Shown in pieces: positions 6,840 through 14,168 of a DNA stretch of 22,469 bases. The stretch comes from a virus. Numbering within the stretch: position 1 is the first letter of the stretch; each line of letters starts with the position of its first letter. The notes beneath the pieces are model-generated. The model was not told where the DNA came from, did no database searches, and saw only the letters and a program-made list of their open reading frames with translations. The position numbers were made by a program, and so were the translations under genes. The DNA is taken from IMG/VR virus record IMGVR_UViG_3300046330_000547, positions 1-22,469 of that record. One strand, written 5' to 3'.

Positions 6840-9143
6840 TTACTTCAATTTTTCTTTAAGTGATTTAACTTCTAACTCCAAAGCGTTTACTTTAGCTACT
6901 AACACTTCTATATAATTAACACTCATATACCCTTGCTCATCTCTATTAACTTGCTCTGGCATCTTTTTTCTAACCTCTTGTGCCACATAACCAAAGTGAG
7001 TTTTATTGTCTCTTTTGTCCTTCCAAGTAAATTCAATCATATCGCCTGATCTAGAAATAATATTCTTTAATCGTCTGTCAGATGAAGCGTAAAAAGCTGT
7101 AGCGGTAATTGTGCCTGAAACCGTACCGCCTGATAACGGCAAATAACTACCAGTGATAAATCCAGCTCCGTTAGTCAATTGATTTGTGTTAGTTGGAATA
7201 GTAATTACACCCGTGGATGAATTATAGGCTCCACTTCCAGCGGTAAAACTAAGAGCTGTTCTGGCTCCTGATGTATTAATATACCCGCTGTCGTTTGTAA
7301 AACTCGAAACATTTGTAGGCCTTCCAGAAACGTTCGTCCAAGCTACCGAACCAGCAGATCCAGTAATACTTCCTGTTGATGTAATGTATCCATTGGGATT
7401 AGTACTATTATAAGGTGTGAATCCTAAAGCTCCTGTAACTTGCGCTGAACTAATTCCTGTTAAAAATCCACTAGGATTTCCACTTAAAGGATAAGCATCA
7501 GTTATACCAAAACCAGCCAATGTAGTTGGTTTACTTGAGAGACCTGCCCAACTCAAACCAGTAATATATCCACTTGGGTTGGTGGAGTTATAAGGAGTAA
7601 AACCAAGTGCGTTTTGCTTTCCGTTAAAAGTATTCCAATCTGTTGAAGACAAAGCCCCGTTTGATGTGCTACTTGCCAGACCGAGTGATAATACCTGAGT
7701 ACTTAATGACAACCCATTAGCGGTACCTATAGTAACAGCGTTATGCCTTGCGGCTGTATTTGCCGACACATTAGCATTTGCATTTACGCGCGCATCAGTG
7801 TAATATAAATTTCCTATCTCTGTTACTTGACTAGTATTATAATCTCCAGCGTTAGCAACTACAGATCCAGTTCTTCCAAAAACAGAAGTTGCACCTCCAG
7901 TAGGGCTTAATAACTCCTGCCAGTTGCCCAATACACTTGCGGTTGCACCTTGAAGAATATAGCTTTTATTCAAGTCTGTTCTAATTGCTACATCGCCAGT
8001 TTCGGCAGTCAAAGCTAGCATTGCAGCTTGTGTATTTATTACATAAGTATCAGTTATAGCTATAGCAGGTAGCTGATTAGATATTAATTTTCCGTCTGCG
8101 CCTAGTCCCGCATATCCATTTGCAACATTTTTACTTGACGTATTTTCTTTTAAATTCAAAGCCGTTTGTGTAGCAGTTGAAACAGGCTTTGCGGCATCGG
8201 TAGTATTATCAACATTGCCTAAACCAACCGAAGTTTTATCTAACGTTTGCCAAGTTTTATCTCCTCTATAATATTGCGAAGTAGTACCGGAAGTAATTAA
8301 TGTCTGACCATCGGTAATTCCATATCCACTTAAAGTTGTGGGCTTTCCTGACACTGCTGTAAAAGAAATTCCTGAAATATAGCCATTTGGATTAGTGGAA
8401 TTATAAGGGGTATATCCTAAAGCAGAAGTAACGTTAGCACTTGTTATGCCTGTTAAATAAGAGTTAGTATCTAAATCCCAAGTATTAGCCGCAGTTTTTT
8501 TCAAAAAACCACTTGTTCCAGTCAGGCCTGCAATAGCTGTTAAATCGGAATTTAATGGTTGCCCGCCCAATCCACTCAAAGTATAAGCAGGTAGTGTTTG
8601 CCATGATTTATCGCCTCTCCAATACTGAGATGTCGTGCCTGCGGTGATAGTATTTTCTTTTGTTGATACTGCCGAATTAACGTATGTTTCTGTAGCTAAT
8701 CCTGAAATACTTGGAATGATAGGCTTGTTTAAAATTTGAGCGTCACCACTTGAAGCATTCCAATCAGCATTGACATTTACTTCTGCTCCAGACGCAATTC
8801 CCGAAAGTTTTGTTTTATCAGCAGTAGTGTAATCATTTGAAGACAAACCTTTACCAGCTTCCTTATCTACTTTATTAACTAATCCAGGAATAGTTGGCGA
8901 CGTTGCGGTACCTCCTAAATCTCCTGATAGTTGGATTTTTCCCAGAGTAGTTGTGGTAGCGTTTGGAGTTTCCAAAGAGTTTTTAGTCACATAACCAACC
9001 TCTTTAGTTGTAGCGTCTTGAACCATTACTCTAGTTGCGGTTGTATTTTCAGGATTTGATGTAATCTTGAGTTTTGTTACTCCTGTTGTTTGGGCTTGTA
9101 ATGTAATTGCCGTGAATAGCAATAATAAAAAGTACTTTTTCAT
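6840..9143 (-). CDS. Tail fibre with C-terminal S74 chaperone domain and N-terminal signal peptide
   Basis: A 767-residue fibre. Residues 1-18 look like a Sec signal peptide (K-K-Y-F-L-L-L-L-F-T-A-I-T-L-Q-A-Q). The body is beta-rich with repeats: A-L-G-(Y/F)-T-P-Y-N-S-T-N-P at 241, 512 and 572, and T-S-Q-Y-(W/Y)-R-G-D-K-x-W-Q-T-L at 171 and 288. It also holds V-F-G-R-T-G-S-V-V-A at 421-430 and Y-Y-T-D-A-R-V at 447-453, known fibre motifs. The C-terminus, about 683-767, is a peptidase S74 intramolecular chaperone: S-S-D-R-R-L-K-N (687-694, S688 the likely self-cleavage serine), H-F-G-Y-V-A-Q-E-V (716-724), Y-M-S-V-N-Y and a final coiled coil (745-767). Such domains trimerise fibres and then cut themselves off. 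It follows the 135-residue gene after 16 bases. Fibre identity is firm; location (virion or cell surface) is open because of the signal peptide. Confidence 0.88.
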   Translation of the reverse strand: MKKYFLLLLFTAITLQAQTTGVTKLKITSNPENTTATRVMVQDATTKEVGYVTKNSLETPNATTTTLGKIQLSGDLGGTATSPTIPGLVNKVDKEAGKGLSSNDYTTADKTKLSGIASGAEVNVNADWNASSGDAQILNKPIIPSISGLATETYVNSAVSTKENTITAGTTSQYWRGDKSWQTLPAYTLSGLGGQPLNSDLTAIAGLTGTSGFLKKTAANTWDLDTNSYLTGITSANVTSALGYTPYNSTNPNGYISGISFTAVSGKPTTLSGYGITDGQTLITSGTTSQYYRGDKTWQTLDKTSVGLGNVDNTTDAAKPVSTATQTALNLKENTSSKNVANGYAGLGADGKLISNQLPAIAITDTYVINTQAAMLALTAETGDVAIRTDLNKSYILQGATASVLGNWQELLSPTGGATSVFGRTGSVVANAGDYNTSQVTEIGNLYYTDARVNANANVSANTAARHNAVTIGTANGLSLSTQVLSLGLASSTSNGALSSTDWNTFNGKQNALGFTPYNSTNPSGYITGLSWAGLSSKPTTLAGFGITDAYPLSGNPSGFLTGISSAQVTGALGFTPYNSTNPNGYITSTGSITGSAGSVAWTNVSGRPTNVSSFTNDSGYINTSGARTALSFTAGSGAYNSSTGVITIPTNTNQLTNGAGFITGSYLPLSGGTVSGTITATAFYASSDRRLKNIISRSGDMIEFTWKDKRDNKTHFGYVAQEVRKKMPEQVNRDEQGYMSVNYIEVLVAKVNALELEVKSLKEKLK
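7380..7430 (-). repeat. Fibre repeat copy 3 (ALG-x-TPYNSTNP unit)
   Basis: Third copy in the S74 fibre gene, residues 572-588, A-L-G-F-T-P-Y-N-S-T-N-P-N-G-Y-I-T. The downstream part diverges from copies 1 and 2. Repeats of this type form stacked beta units along trimeric fibres and are substrates for recombination that changes fibre length. Confidence 0.9.
7560..7610 (-). repeat. Fibre repeat copy 2 (ALG-x-TPYNSTNP unit)
   Basis: Second copy in the S74 fibre gene, residues 512-528, A-L-G-F-T-P-Y-N-S-T-N-P-S-G-Y-I-T. The following residues S-S-K-P-T-T-L-A-G-F-G-I-T-D also match those after copy 1 (S-G-K-P-T-T-L-S-G-Y-G-I-T-D), so the duplicated unit is about 40 residues long here. Confidence 0.9.
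8370..8423 (-). repeat. Fibre repeat copy 1 (ALG-x-TPYNSTNP unit)
   Basis: The first of three copies of an 17-18-codon unit within the S74 fibre gene, encoding A-L-G-Y-T-P-Y-N-S-T-N-P-N-G-Y-I-S-G (residues 241-258). The other copies are at 7560-7610 and 7380-7430. They differ at the Tyr/Phe, Asn/Ser and Ser/Thr positions and vary in third-codon bases. Confidence 0.9.
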
Positions 9144-9159
9144 ATTTGTATAATTAATT

Positions 9160-9567
9160 TTAAGTTCCTATTTCTGTAAATTGTAAAACTGTATAGTTGG
9201 TCCTGTCACTTCGATTTCCTCCATTCCAAATTGCCTTATCCCAATAAACTCCAGTATTTGTATCTGAATCCCAAGTTCCCCAACCTGATACAAAATCTCC
9301 TGGTTGATCCGTTCCTGTAGTATTGCCTCCTCCACGAGCGATAATTCGAAGCTCCATGAAATCAATAGGTCTTGAATCTGCTTTTGAAACTATATCTTGT
9401 ATGGTTAAATGTTGAGAAACTCCAGCATTTGAAACATGAACTTTTGATAATGGATTATAAATATCTTGATGTGGTAAGTCTTCAATATTCTTTGCATTAG
9501 TAACAATTGAATTAATTGCACTAGTTAGAGCAGTTAAACGACCAATGACAAAATTTTGAAAACTCAT
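9160..9567 (-). CDS. Small fibre-associated protein, first gene of fibre operon
   Basis: A 135-residue protein starting at the ATG at 9567 (MSFQNFVIGRLTALTSAINS). A TTG 33 bases upstream is also in frame, but it overlaps the predicted promoter, so the ATG is preferred. The first about 25 residues form an amphipathic helix like that of the 99-residue protein; then come a segment with H-L-T-I-Q-D-I-V-S-K-A-D (54-65), an R-I-I-A-R-G-G-G stretch and a C-terminal half rich in Gly, Asn, Asp and Trp (G-W-G-T-W-D-S-D-T-N-T-G). The protein is soluble and beta-rich and has no signal peptide. As the first gene after the AT-rich spacer it is likely to be co-transcribed with the S74 fibre gene. It could be a small fibre tip or fibre-attachment protein; not recognised at family level. 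Confidence 0.6.
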   Translation of the reverse strand: MSFQNFVIGRLTALTSAINSIVTNAKNIEDLPHQDIYNPLSKVHVSNAGVSQHLTIQDIVSKADSRPIDFMELRIIARGGGNTTGTDQPGDFVSGWGTWDSDTNTGVYWDKAIWNGGNRSDRTNYTVLQFTEIGT

Positions 9568-9588
9568 GATACTGAATGTTTTATTTGA

Positions 9589-9596
9589 CAAATGTA
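9589..9596 (-). promoter_or_regulatory. Bacteroidota-type promoter -7 element for the fibre/lysis operon
   Basis: On the minus strand this octamer reads TACATTTG, an exact match to the TAnnTTTG -7 element of Bacteroidota vegetative promoters. It lies 21 bases before the ATG at 9567, giving a predicted untranslated leader of about 15-20 bases. No good TTTG at the -33 position is present; the upstream stretch is almost pure A/T. It would start transcription of the genes from the 135-residue protein leftward. The position after the terminator at 9888-9919 supports a real operon start. Confidence 0.45.
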
Positions 9597-9663
9597 ACAA
9601 AATATGTTCTATTTATAATTATTCTAAATAATAAAATTTAAATTTATTTAAAATCAATTTTTG

Positions 9664-9671
9664 TAATTTTG
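9664..9671 (+). promoter_or_regulatory. Bacteroidota-type promoter -7 element for the divergent small gene
   Basis: The plus strand reads TAATTTTG, an exact TAnnTTTG match. A degenerate -33 candidate TTTA lies 17 bases upstream at 9643-9646. The element ends only 4 bases before the ATG at 9676, so a start site at the usual distance would fall on or next to that ATG, giving a leaderless or nearly leaderless transcript. This is a prediction from motif spacing only. Confidence 0.4.
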
Positions 9672-9675
9672 AAAG

Positions 9676-9888
9676 ATGTTTATATTTCTACTTATACTTT
9701 TCATAGTTCTTGTTGGAGGAGGTTATTCTATTGGAAAATCTATTGGAAATACTTTGTTTCCAGACGAAAAAACAACCTATATAGATAGATCAGTTCACCA
9801 TCACTATCATGAACATAAAAGCATTAATATTATTGATGAAGAAACGAGGAAGAAAGTTTTTGAATTGAGAGAAAAAAAAGTAAAATAA
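9676..9888 (+). CDS. Divergent His-rich single-span membrane protein, possible moron
   Basis: A 70-residue protein and the only convincing plus-strand gene. Residues 1-27 form a membrane segment with a small-residue face (F-I-V-L-V-G-G-G-Y-S-I-G-K-S-I-G-N), followed by L-F-P-D-E-K-T, a His-rich stretch H-H-H-Y-H-E-H at 41-47 and a charged helix I-I-D-E-E-T-R-K-K-V-F-E-L-R-E-K-K-V-K. It has its own promoter motif and ends right at a bidirectional terminator, so it forms a separate transcription unit inserted between the tail-tip and fibre genes. That is the layout of a moron gene, one expressed independently of the late genes. The His cluster could bind metal. No function can be given; a host-surface or superinfection role is a guess. 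Confidence 0.65.
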   Translation: MFIFLLILFIVLVGGGYSIGKSIGNTLFPDEKTTYIDRSVHHHYHEHKSINIIDEETRKKVFELREKKVK

Positions 9889-9919
9889 AAAAGCCGCTAA
9901 ACTTAATTAGCGGCTTTTT
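9888..9919. terminator. Bidirectional intrinsic terminator
   Basis: A perfect hairpin: GCCGCTAA at 9893-9900 pairs with TTAGCGGC at 9907-9914 around a six-base loop (9901-9906), and the stem is extended by five A at 9888-9892 facing five T at 9915-9919. Both strands therefore show a GC-rich stem followed by a T run. It starts at the last base of the His-rich gene's stop codon and lies 19 bases past the stop of the 663-residue tail gene, so it should end transcription arriving from both sides. Confidence 0.92.
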
Positions 9920-9937
9920 ACTTAAATAAGGTTAGTT

Positions 9938-11929
9938 TTAATAACTAATAAATCCAGTATTAGTAGTTATTAAGTTTGGTGCCTCAATAGCATCATCAAC
10001 TAATTCAATTGAACCTCCAGAAGTTTTAGAATTATAAACATTACCCGTTTTAATCATAGTAGCGGTTAATACGTAAAGATTTGAATCATTCAATGGTCCT
10101 TCAGTATTGAAATTACCACTTTTAACATATCCAACGCCATCAATTGTCACTTTCTCATGAGATAGTGCCTGAGCTAGCTTGCGCCACATTTCTTTAGTTA
10201 ATGGCTCAAAAATAAAATCGTCAACCTCAAATAAATCGGCATTCAATAATTTTGCATTGGTATCTGTTTTATAAGTTTCAGATTCTTCTTCTGTTTTCCC
10301 TTTGATATTTGTATAAAAAACCCTGATTAAATGCTCTATTCCTGTAGAATAAAAAATATCCGTATTAGTGGAATTACTGTATCGTATTTCGAGCGTATTT
10401 TTATGCCTATCTAAACAATAAATCTTTTCACTTAAATGTGTTTTAGTTCCAAAATTAGGGTCTGAATTAATAATTTTCACCCTAAAATATTCATTTTCAT
10501 AAAGCGACATATCAACCTGAAATTCATAAACTTCATATTCAAAACGATTATAAATTGCACCTACTATTATAGGAGTATCGGCACCGGTGTAATTATCTGA
10601 AAACACAATAACATCTGCGCCCTTATTTTCATCAAAAACAATTTGGTCTATTTTATACCAAATATTATTTATACTGAAATAAGTTCCTATTTGAGCCCAT
10701 TCTGGCAATAGTCCGTTCAAAGAATATGGTTCGGTAACGGCATCCGTATTATAGTCGTATTTATTTCCAGAAGAAAAATAAATACCGCTTTGACCTCCGC
10801 CTAAACTGTACTTAATCGAGTCTCGTTTATCTTTAATACCGATGTTATTTGATTTTCTCTCAACTATCAAATTGACCTCTGAATTATCTGACTTTATTAG
10901 TTTAGCAGAAATGTTTTTATAATTGGATTTAAATTGTGTTGTGATTAAATCAGATGTTTGGAAAGGTTGTATTTCCATGTATGGAAGTTTAGCATCAACC
11001 TCGCAACTTAATGTATTCTCATCATTTTTATAATTAGTACTATTACCAAATGTTACTCTTTCAGCAAATCGAATTGAATTGGATTTTGAGATATAAAAAA
11101 AAGGATCTGTAATACCTAATTCATCTACCAAATATTCTTTTTCAAATGAACAACCATATTGGTCCTTTACATAAATTGTGTGGGTTCCTGCTGTAATTCC
11201 TGCAAAAACATTTGAAGATTGCCAATTCGTGCCATCTTTTGAGTATTGCAAAACCAATCCGTTTATCAAAGTGCTGTTTACAATTACAGAAGCGCCATTA
11301 GGACTATTATTTACTTGAATTGTAAAATTGGCAGCATTAAGCGCATTTGGAAAAGTTAATGATTTTGTTACTTTTCCTCCACTACTGTTTTCTACTTCTA
11401 AAGTGATTATCTGCCCACGAACCCATTCGAAAGTAAAAGGATTTTCAGTATTTCCATTTAATTGAAAAGGCGACGTTATCTTACTAGCCAATTCACTTGT
11501 GGTAACTGTAGCCTTTACTTTTTGGCATTTATTTGTTGTGGCTTCTGAAAAAACTACGTTTGTAACGCTTATAGGGTTTTCAACCTCAGCAAAATTAGAG
11601 CTAAAAACAAAATTGAAAAGTTCTTCTTCTGGGTGTATTGAATCTAATATCATCCATCCAGCTTCTTCAGAATAAATATAACCATCAGATGATTCTCCAA
11701 TAAAAACAGGAAAATCAGCATTGATTTGATTTAAAGTTTGAACCGCTTGTTGTCCTAAACTTCCAGCATGTATTGACAATGTTTGAAGCGGTCTATTTGG
11801 ATAATAATTACTATCGTAAGTAAATGTATAGACTGCACCTAAAGACCCACCCACATTTGAAGAATATCTTTCAAATTGGATAAAATCCCCATTAACCGGT
11901 TTACTATTAAATTTTATTTTAGTTGCCAT
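9938..11929 (-). CDS. Large tail-tip protein with Ig/SprB-like insert
   Basis: A 663-residue, beta-rich protein that ends the upstream virion operon, just before the bidirectional terminator. The N-terminus (MATKIKFNSKPVNGDFIQF) resembles tail-tip or baseplate proteins that start with a short beta domain. At about 202-262 an Ig-like module is visible: L-Q-Y-S-K-D-G-T-N-W-Q-S-S-N (227-240), F-A-G-I-T-A-G-T-H-T-I-Y-V-K-D-Q-Y-G-C (242-260), the same pattern as repeats in gliding adhesins such as SprB. Several more Tyr/Asn-rich beta domains follow; near the C-terminus L-T-K-E-M-W-R-K-L-A-Q-A-L marks a helix. It begins 11 bases after the 741-residue protein. A role in the tail tip or host adhesion is inferred from position; no enzymatic motif is seen. 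Confidence 0.65.
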   Translation of the reverse strand: MATKIKFNSKPVNGDFIQFERYSSNVGGSLGAVYTFTYDSNYYPNRPLQTLSIHAGSLGQQAVQTLNQINADFPVFIGESSDGYIYSEEAGWMILDSIHPEEELFNFVFSSNFAEVENPISVTNVVFSEATTNKCQKVKATVTTSELASKITSPFQLNGNTENPFTFEWVRGQIITLEVENSSGGKVTKSLTFPNALNAANFTIQVNNSPNGASVIVNSTLINGLVLQYSKDGTNWQSSNVFAGITAGTHTIYVKDQYGCSFEKEYLVDELGITDPFFYISKSNSIRFAERVTFGNSTNYKNDENTLSCEVDAKLPYMEIQPFQTSDLITTQFKSNYKNISAKLIKSDNSEVNLIVERKSNNIGIKDKRDSIKYSLGGGQSGIYFSSGNKYDYNTDAVTEPYSLNGLLPEWAQIGTYFSINNIWYKIDQIVFDENKGADVIVFSDNYTGADTPIIVGAIYNRFEYEVYEFQVDMSLYENEYFRVKIINSDPNFGTKTHLSEKIYCLDRHKNTLEIRYSNSTNTDIFYSTGIEHLIRVFYTNIKGKTEEESETYKTDTNAKLLNADLFEVDDFIFEPLTKEMWRKLAQALSHEKVTIDGVGYVKSGNFNTEGPLNDSNLYVLTATMIKTGNVYNSKTSGGSIELVDDAIEAPNLITTNTGFISY

Positions 11930-11940
11930 AATTATATATT

Positions 11941-14166
11941 TTATCTGTTAGACTTTAATACTTTCCATTGCCCCTTGCCGTTTGGCTTTACGCTAAACAA
12001 AAAACCTTTTTCGGTTTCGTTTCGCTCGTTTGTAAATTCGATTAATCCGTAAAAATTAGGTATTTTTTTTCCTAAAATAGTGGATGATCCATCCAACTGT
12101 TGAGTAATGTCAAAATCAACAATATGCTCAAATTCTATCCATTCTGGGAAGAATCTTGCTTTTGATAATTCTGAATTGATAATAGTTCCATTTTCCGCAT
12201 ATTCGTTTTTTCCAATCAATTGTGTTTTCAATTGGCTATTGGCTACCGAACTACCATAGCGAACATAATCAGTTATGTATTTTTGAAAACCTCCAGAGAA
12301 CCACCAAGAATGACGAAGCAAACAATTAAACGGAGAAAAACGCAAGTTTGTCGCTGATGAAGGATCAAACACTCCTGTAGGTTCTTTAATAAAATCATCC
12401 TGCCACTTACGTTGGTCATAGGTATTTGAAGTTTCCTTTTTTAAGTCTAAAATAAAGACATCACTATCGTATTTTGTATCGGCTGTATCATCTAAAAACT
12501 TTGGCTTTCTTCTTGCAAACTCCAACCCATAAGAATCAAAACGGTACTTAGAAATCATAGAATATGTTTCTTTAATTCGATTGATTACAGTGGTGTATGT
12601 TGACTTGGTATTGTATTCATCTAGTCCGTTTGCTTCTTCGTAATCTCCTCCTTTTTCGGGTCCGAATTCTAAAGAGGAATAGTAATATTGAGCAGCTACT
12701 GATCTCTTAACATTTTTTACTTGATTTGGAAGTCGAATAGTTACATTGTTATTAAAGAAAAATGATTTTTCTTCTAAACGTAATACTTCTTTGTAACCAA
12801 CTCTTTCAATTCCAACACCCACATTCCAAAGCGCATTTAAGGATTGAACTGCGTCTCGAAAAGAAGTGGTTAAAGGCTTGAAAAGGTTTTCTACTTTTGG
12901 GTTTTCTGTTGGAATTGGAAACTTATCAAATTGACGTACCCAAAACCCATGTGTTAGACCCATAAAAGCTCCTACTCCATCATTGGTGTATCCTAAATCT
13001 TTGCGGCCTAGAAATTCAGAATAAAATGCTTTTTGCTTATTAGTATTTATTGCTACTAGTCTTTCCATGAACTCATGCGCCAAAATTGCTTTTGTTGTTG
13101 ATAATTCTTGAGAAGAATTTTCTTCTAGTGTTAAATTTGCCTTAATGTCGCTTAGATTGATTCTCAAATGAGAACTTCTTCCGTTCTTACCATCGTGGTT
13201 TTGATCAACAATCAAACCTAAGCTTTCTCCCGCCAAAACTGTAATATTTTGGTCTATAGAAATTGTGATATTTCTATTATTTAAAGAACTAAAACTATCT
13301 GTTGTAAATAAAATATTATTTGATTTAAAAGTATAATCTGAGGATCCGTTATAAGTTGCGAGTCTAAGCCAAAATCTAAAAAAATTAATGTCATCATATT
13401 CCAATATTTTAGCTCTAAATGAAATATCAAGCTTTAACCTAAAAGTTCTATCTCTATCGTTTACTGCGAAAAAAAGTAATCCTAATTCTCCAGGACCGCT
13501 TCTATCCCATGAATCTTCATCTACTCTACTTGAAACAATAGGGCTTTGTGCTACTTCATGTGATTTAGTTTCTAATACTAATGGAATTGGCGCAGATTGA
13601 CCCCTTGTTTGTCCGTTAGTTTGTCTGTATAATTCAACTGTATTTTCTAGGTCTGAAATTCCAAATTTTGTTTTCAGAAAAACTTTTCTACCTTCTAAAT
13701 TAACGGTAATTGGATTTAGAGCTGGAATTGTTTTTCCATCTATAGAAGTTTCTCTATCAATTTCAACTTGCTCTGATTCTCTAGATTTTAAAGCCTGTTC
13801 TAATCCACCGGAATTGAATTTTATAGCTATTTTATCGTCTTCAGTTTCCCAAGTTGATAGATCTAGATAACCTGAATAACTCAAAGTCCAAACATCTGTT
13901 TGAGGATGTCTTTCTTCTCTTTTTAATTGAATTTCAGCATTGATTCCCTCAATGTCATACACTAATTGTATGAACTCTTTTCCGCTACCTACAAACTTTG
14001 AAGAATTCGAAAATCTGGAAACAATACCAAAATATTGTTCGTTTCTAGCTAGTTCTTTTTCATCGCTATTCCATCCCTCTGGCTCGTCAATTATTAATGA
14101 CCCTTGTGATTTGCTATAAAGAGTATAACGAACTCTATCCGTGTATGCTGGATTTATGTTTCCCAT
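11941..14166 (-). CDS. Tail-tip / baseplate hub protein following the tape measure
   Basis: A 741-residue protein that starts 2 bases after the tape measure stop. Its N-terminus (V-R-Y-T-L-Y-S-K-S-Q-G, then D-E-P-E-G-W-N-S-D-E-K-E-L-A-R at about 28-42) and continuing beta domains are of a type I associate with proteins directly downstream of the tape measure in Flavobacteriia siphophages. The gene order is that of Dit/Tal or lambda M/L/J tail-tip proteins, so it probably belongs to the hub at the distal end of the tail. Residues about 390-440 and 590-650 are rich in aromatic residues (S-W-W-F-S-G-G-F-Q-K-Y). No protease, lysozyme or glycosidase motif was seen. Function is inferred from order. 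Confidence 0.65.
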   Translation of the reverse strand: MGNINPAYTDRVRYTLYSKSQGSLIIDEPEGWNSDEKELARNEQYFGIVSRFSNSSKFVGSGKEFIQLVYDIEGINAEIQLKREERHPQTDVWTLSYSGYLDLSTWETEDDKIAIKFNSGGLEQALKSRESEQVEIDRETSIDGKTIPALNPITVNLEGRKVFLKTKFGISDLENTVELYRQTNGQTRGQSAPIPLVLETKSHEVAQSPIVSSRVDEDSWDRSGPGELGLLFFAVNDRDRTFRLKLDISFRAKILEYDDINFFRFWLRLATYNGSSDYTFKSNNILFTTDSFSSLNNRNITISIDQNITVLAGESLGLIVDQNHDGKNGRSSHLRINLSDIKANLTLEENSSQELSTTKAILAHEFMERLVAINTNKQKAFYSEFLGRKDLGYTNDGVGAFMGLTHGFWVRQFDKFPIPTENPKVENLFKPLTTSFRDAVQSLNALWNVGVGIERVGYKEVLRLEEKSFFFNNNVTIRLPNQVKNVKRSVAAQYYYSSLEFGPEKGGDYEEANGLDEYNTKSTYTTVINRIKETYSMISKYRFDSYGLEFARRKPKFLDDTADTKYDSDVFILDLKKETSNTYDQRKWQDDFIKEPTGVFDPSSATNLRFSPFNCLLRHSWWFSGGFQKYITDYVRYGSSVANSQLKTQLIGKNEYAENGTIINSELSKARFFPEWIEFEHIVDFDITQQLDGSSTILGKKIPNFYGLIEFTNERNETEKGFLFSVKPNGKGQWKVLKSNR

Positions 14167-14168
14167 TT

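Larger units (their letters stand above)
9568..9675. other. AT-rich divergent intergenic region
   Basis: This 108-base spacer separates the leftward fibre/lysis operon from the rightward His-rich gene and is the largest gap among the minus-strand genes, which otherwise sit within about 40 bases of each other. In 9601-9660 only four of 60 bases are G or C. It contains one exact TAnnTTTG element on each strand (9596-9589 minus, 9664-9671 plus), so it is likely to hold divergent promoters. No inverted repeat long enough to call an operator is visible. Confidence 0.6.

Noticed and set aside
5783-9143. Type IX secretion C-terminal domains on the two signal-peptide proteins
   Set aside because: One ends with an S74 chaperone coiled coil and the other with a Tyr-rich segment ending C-G-L-Y; neither shows the usual sorting-domain pattern.
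9568-9600. TTG start at 9600 for the first fibre-operon gene
   Set aside because: The TTG overlaps the predicted -7 element TACATTTG; the ATG at 9567 starts a good amphipathic helix.
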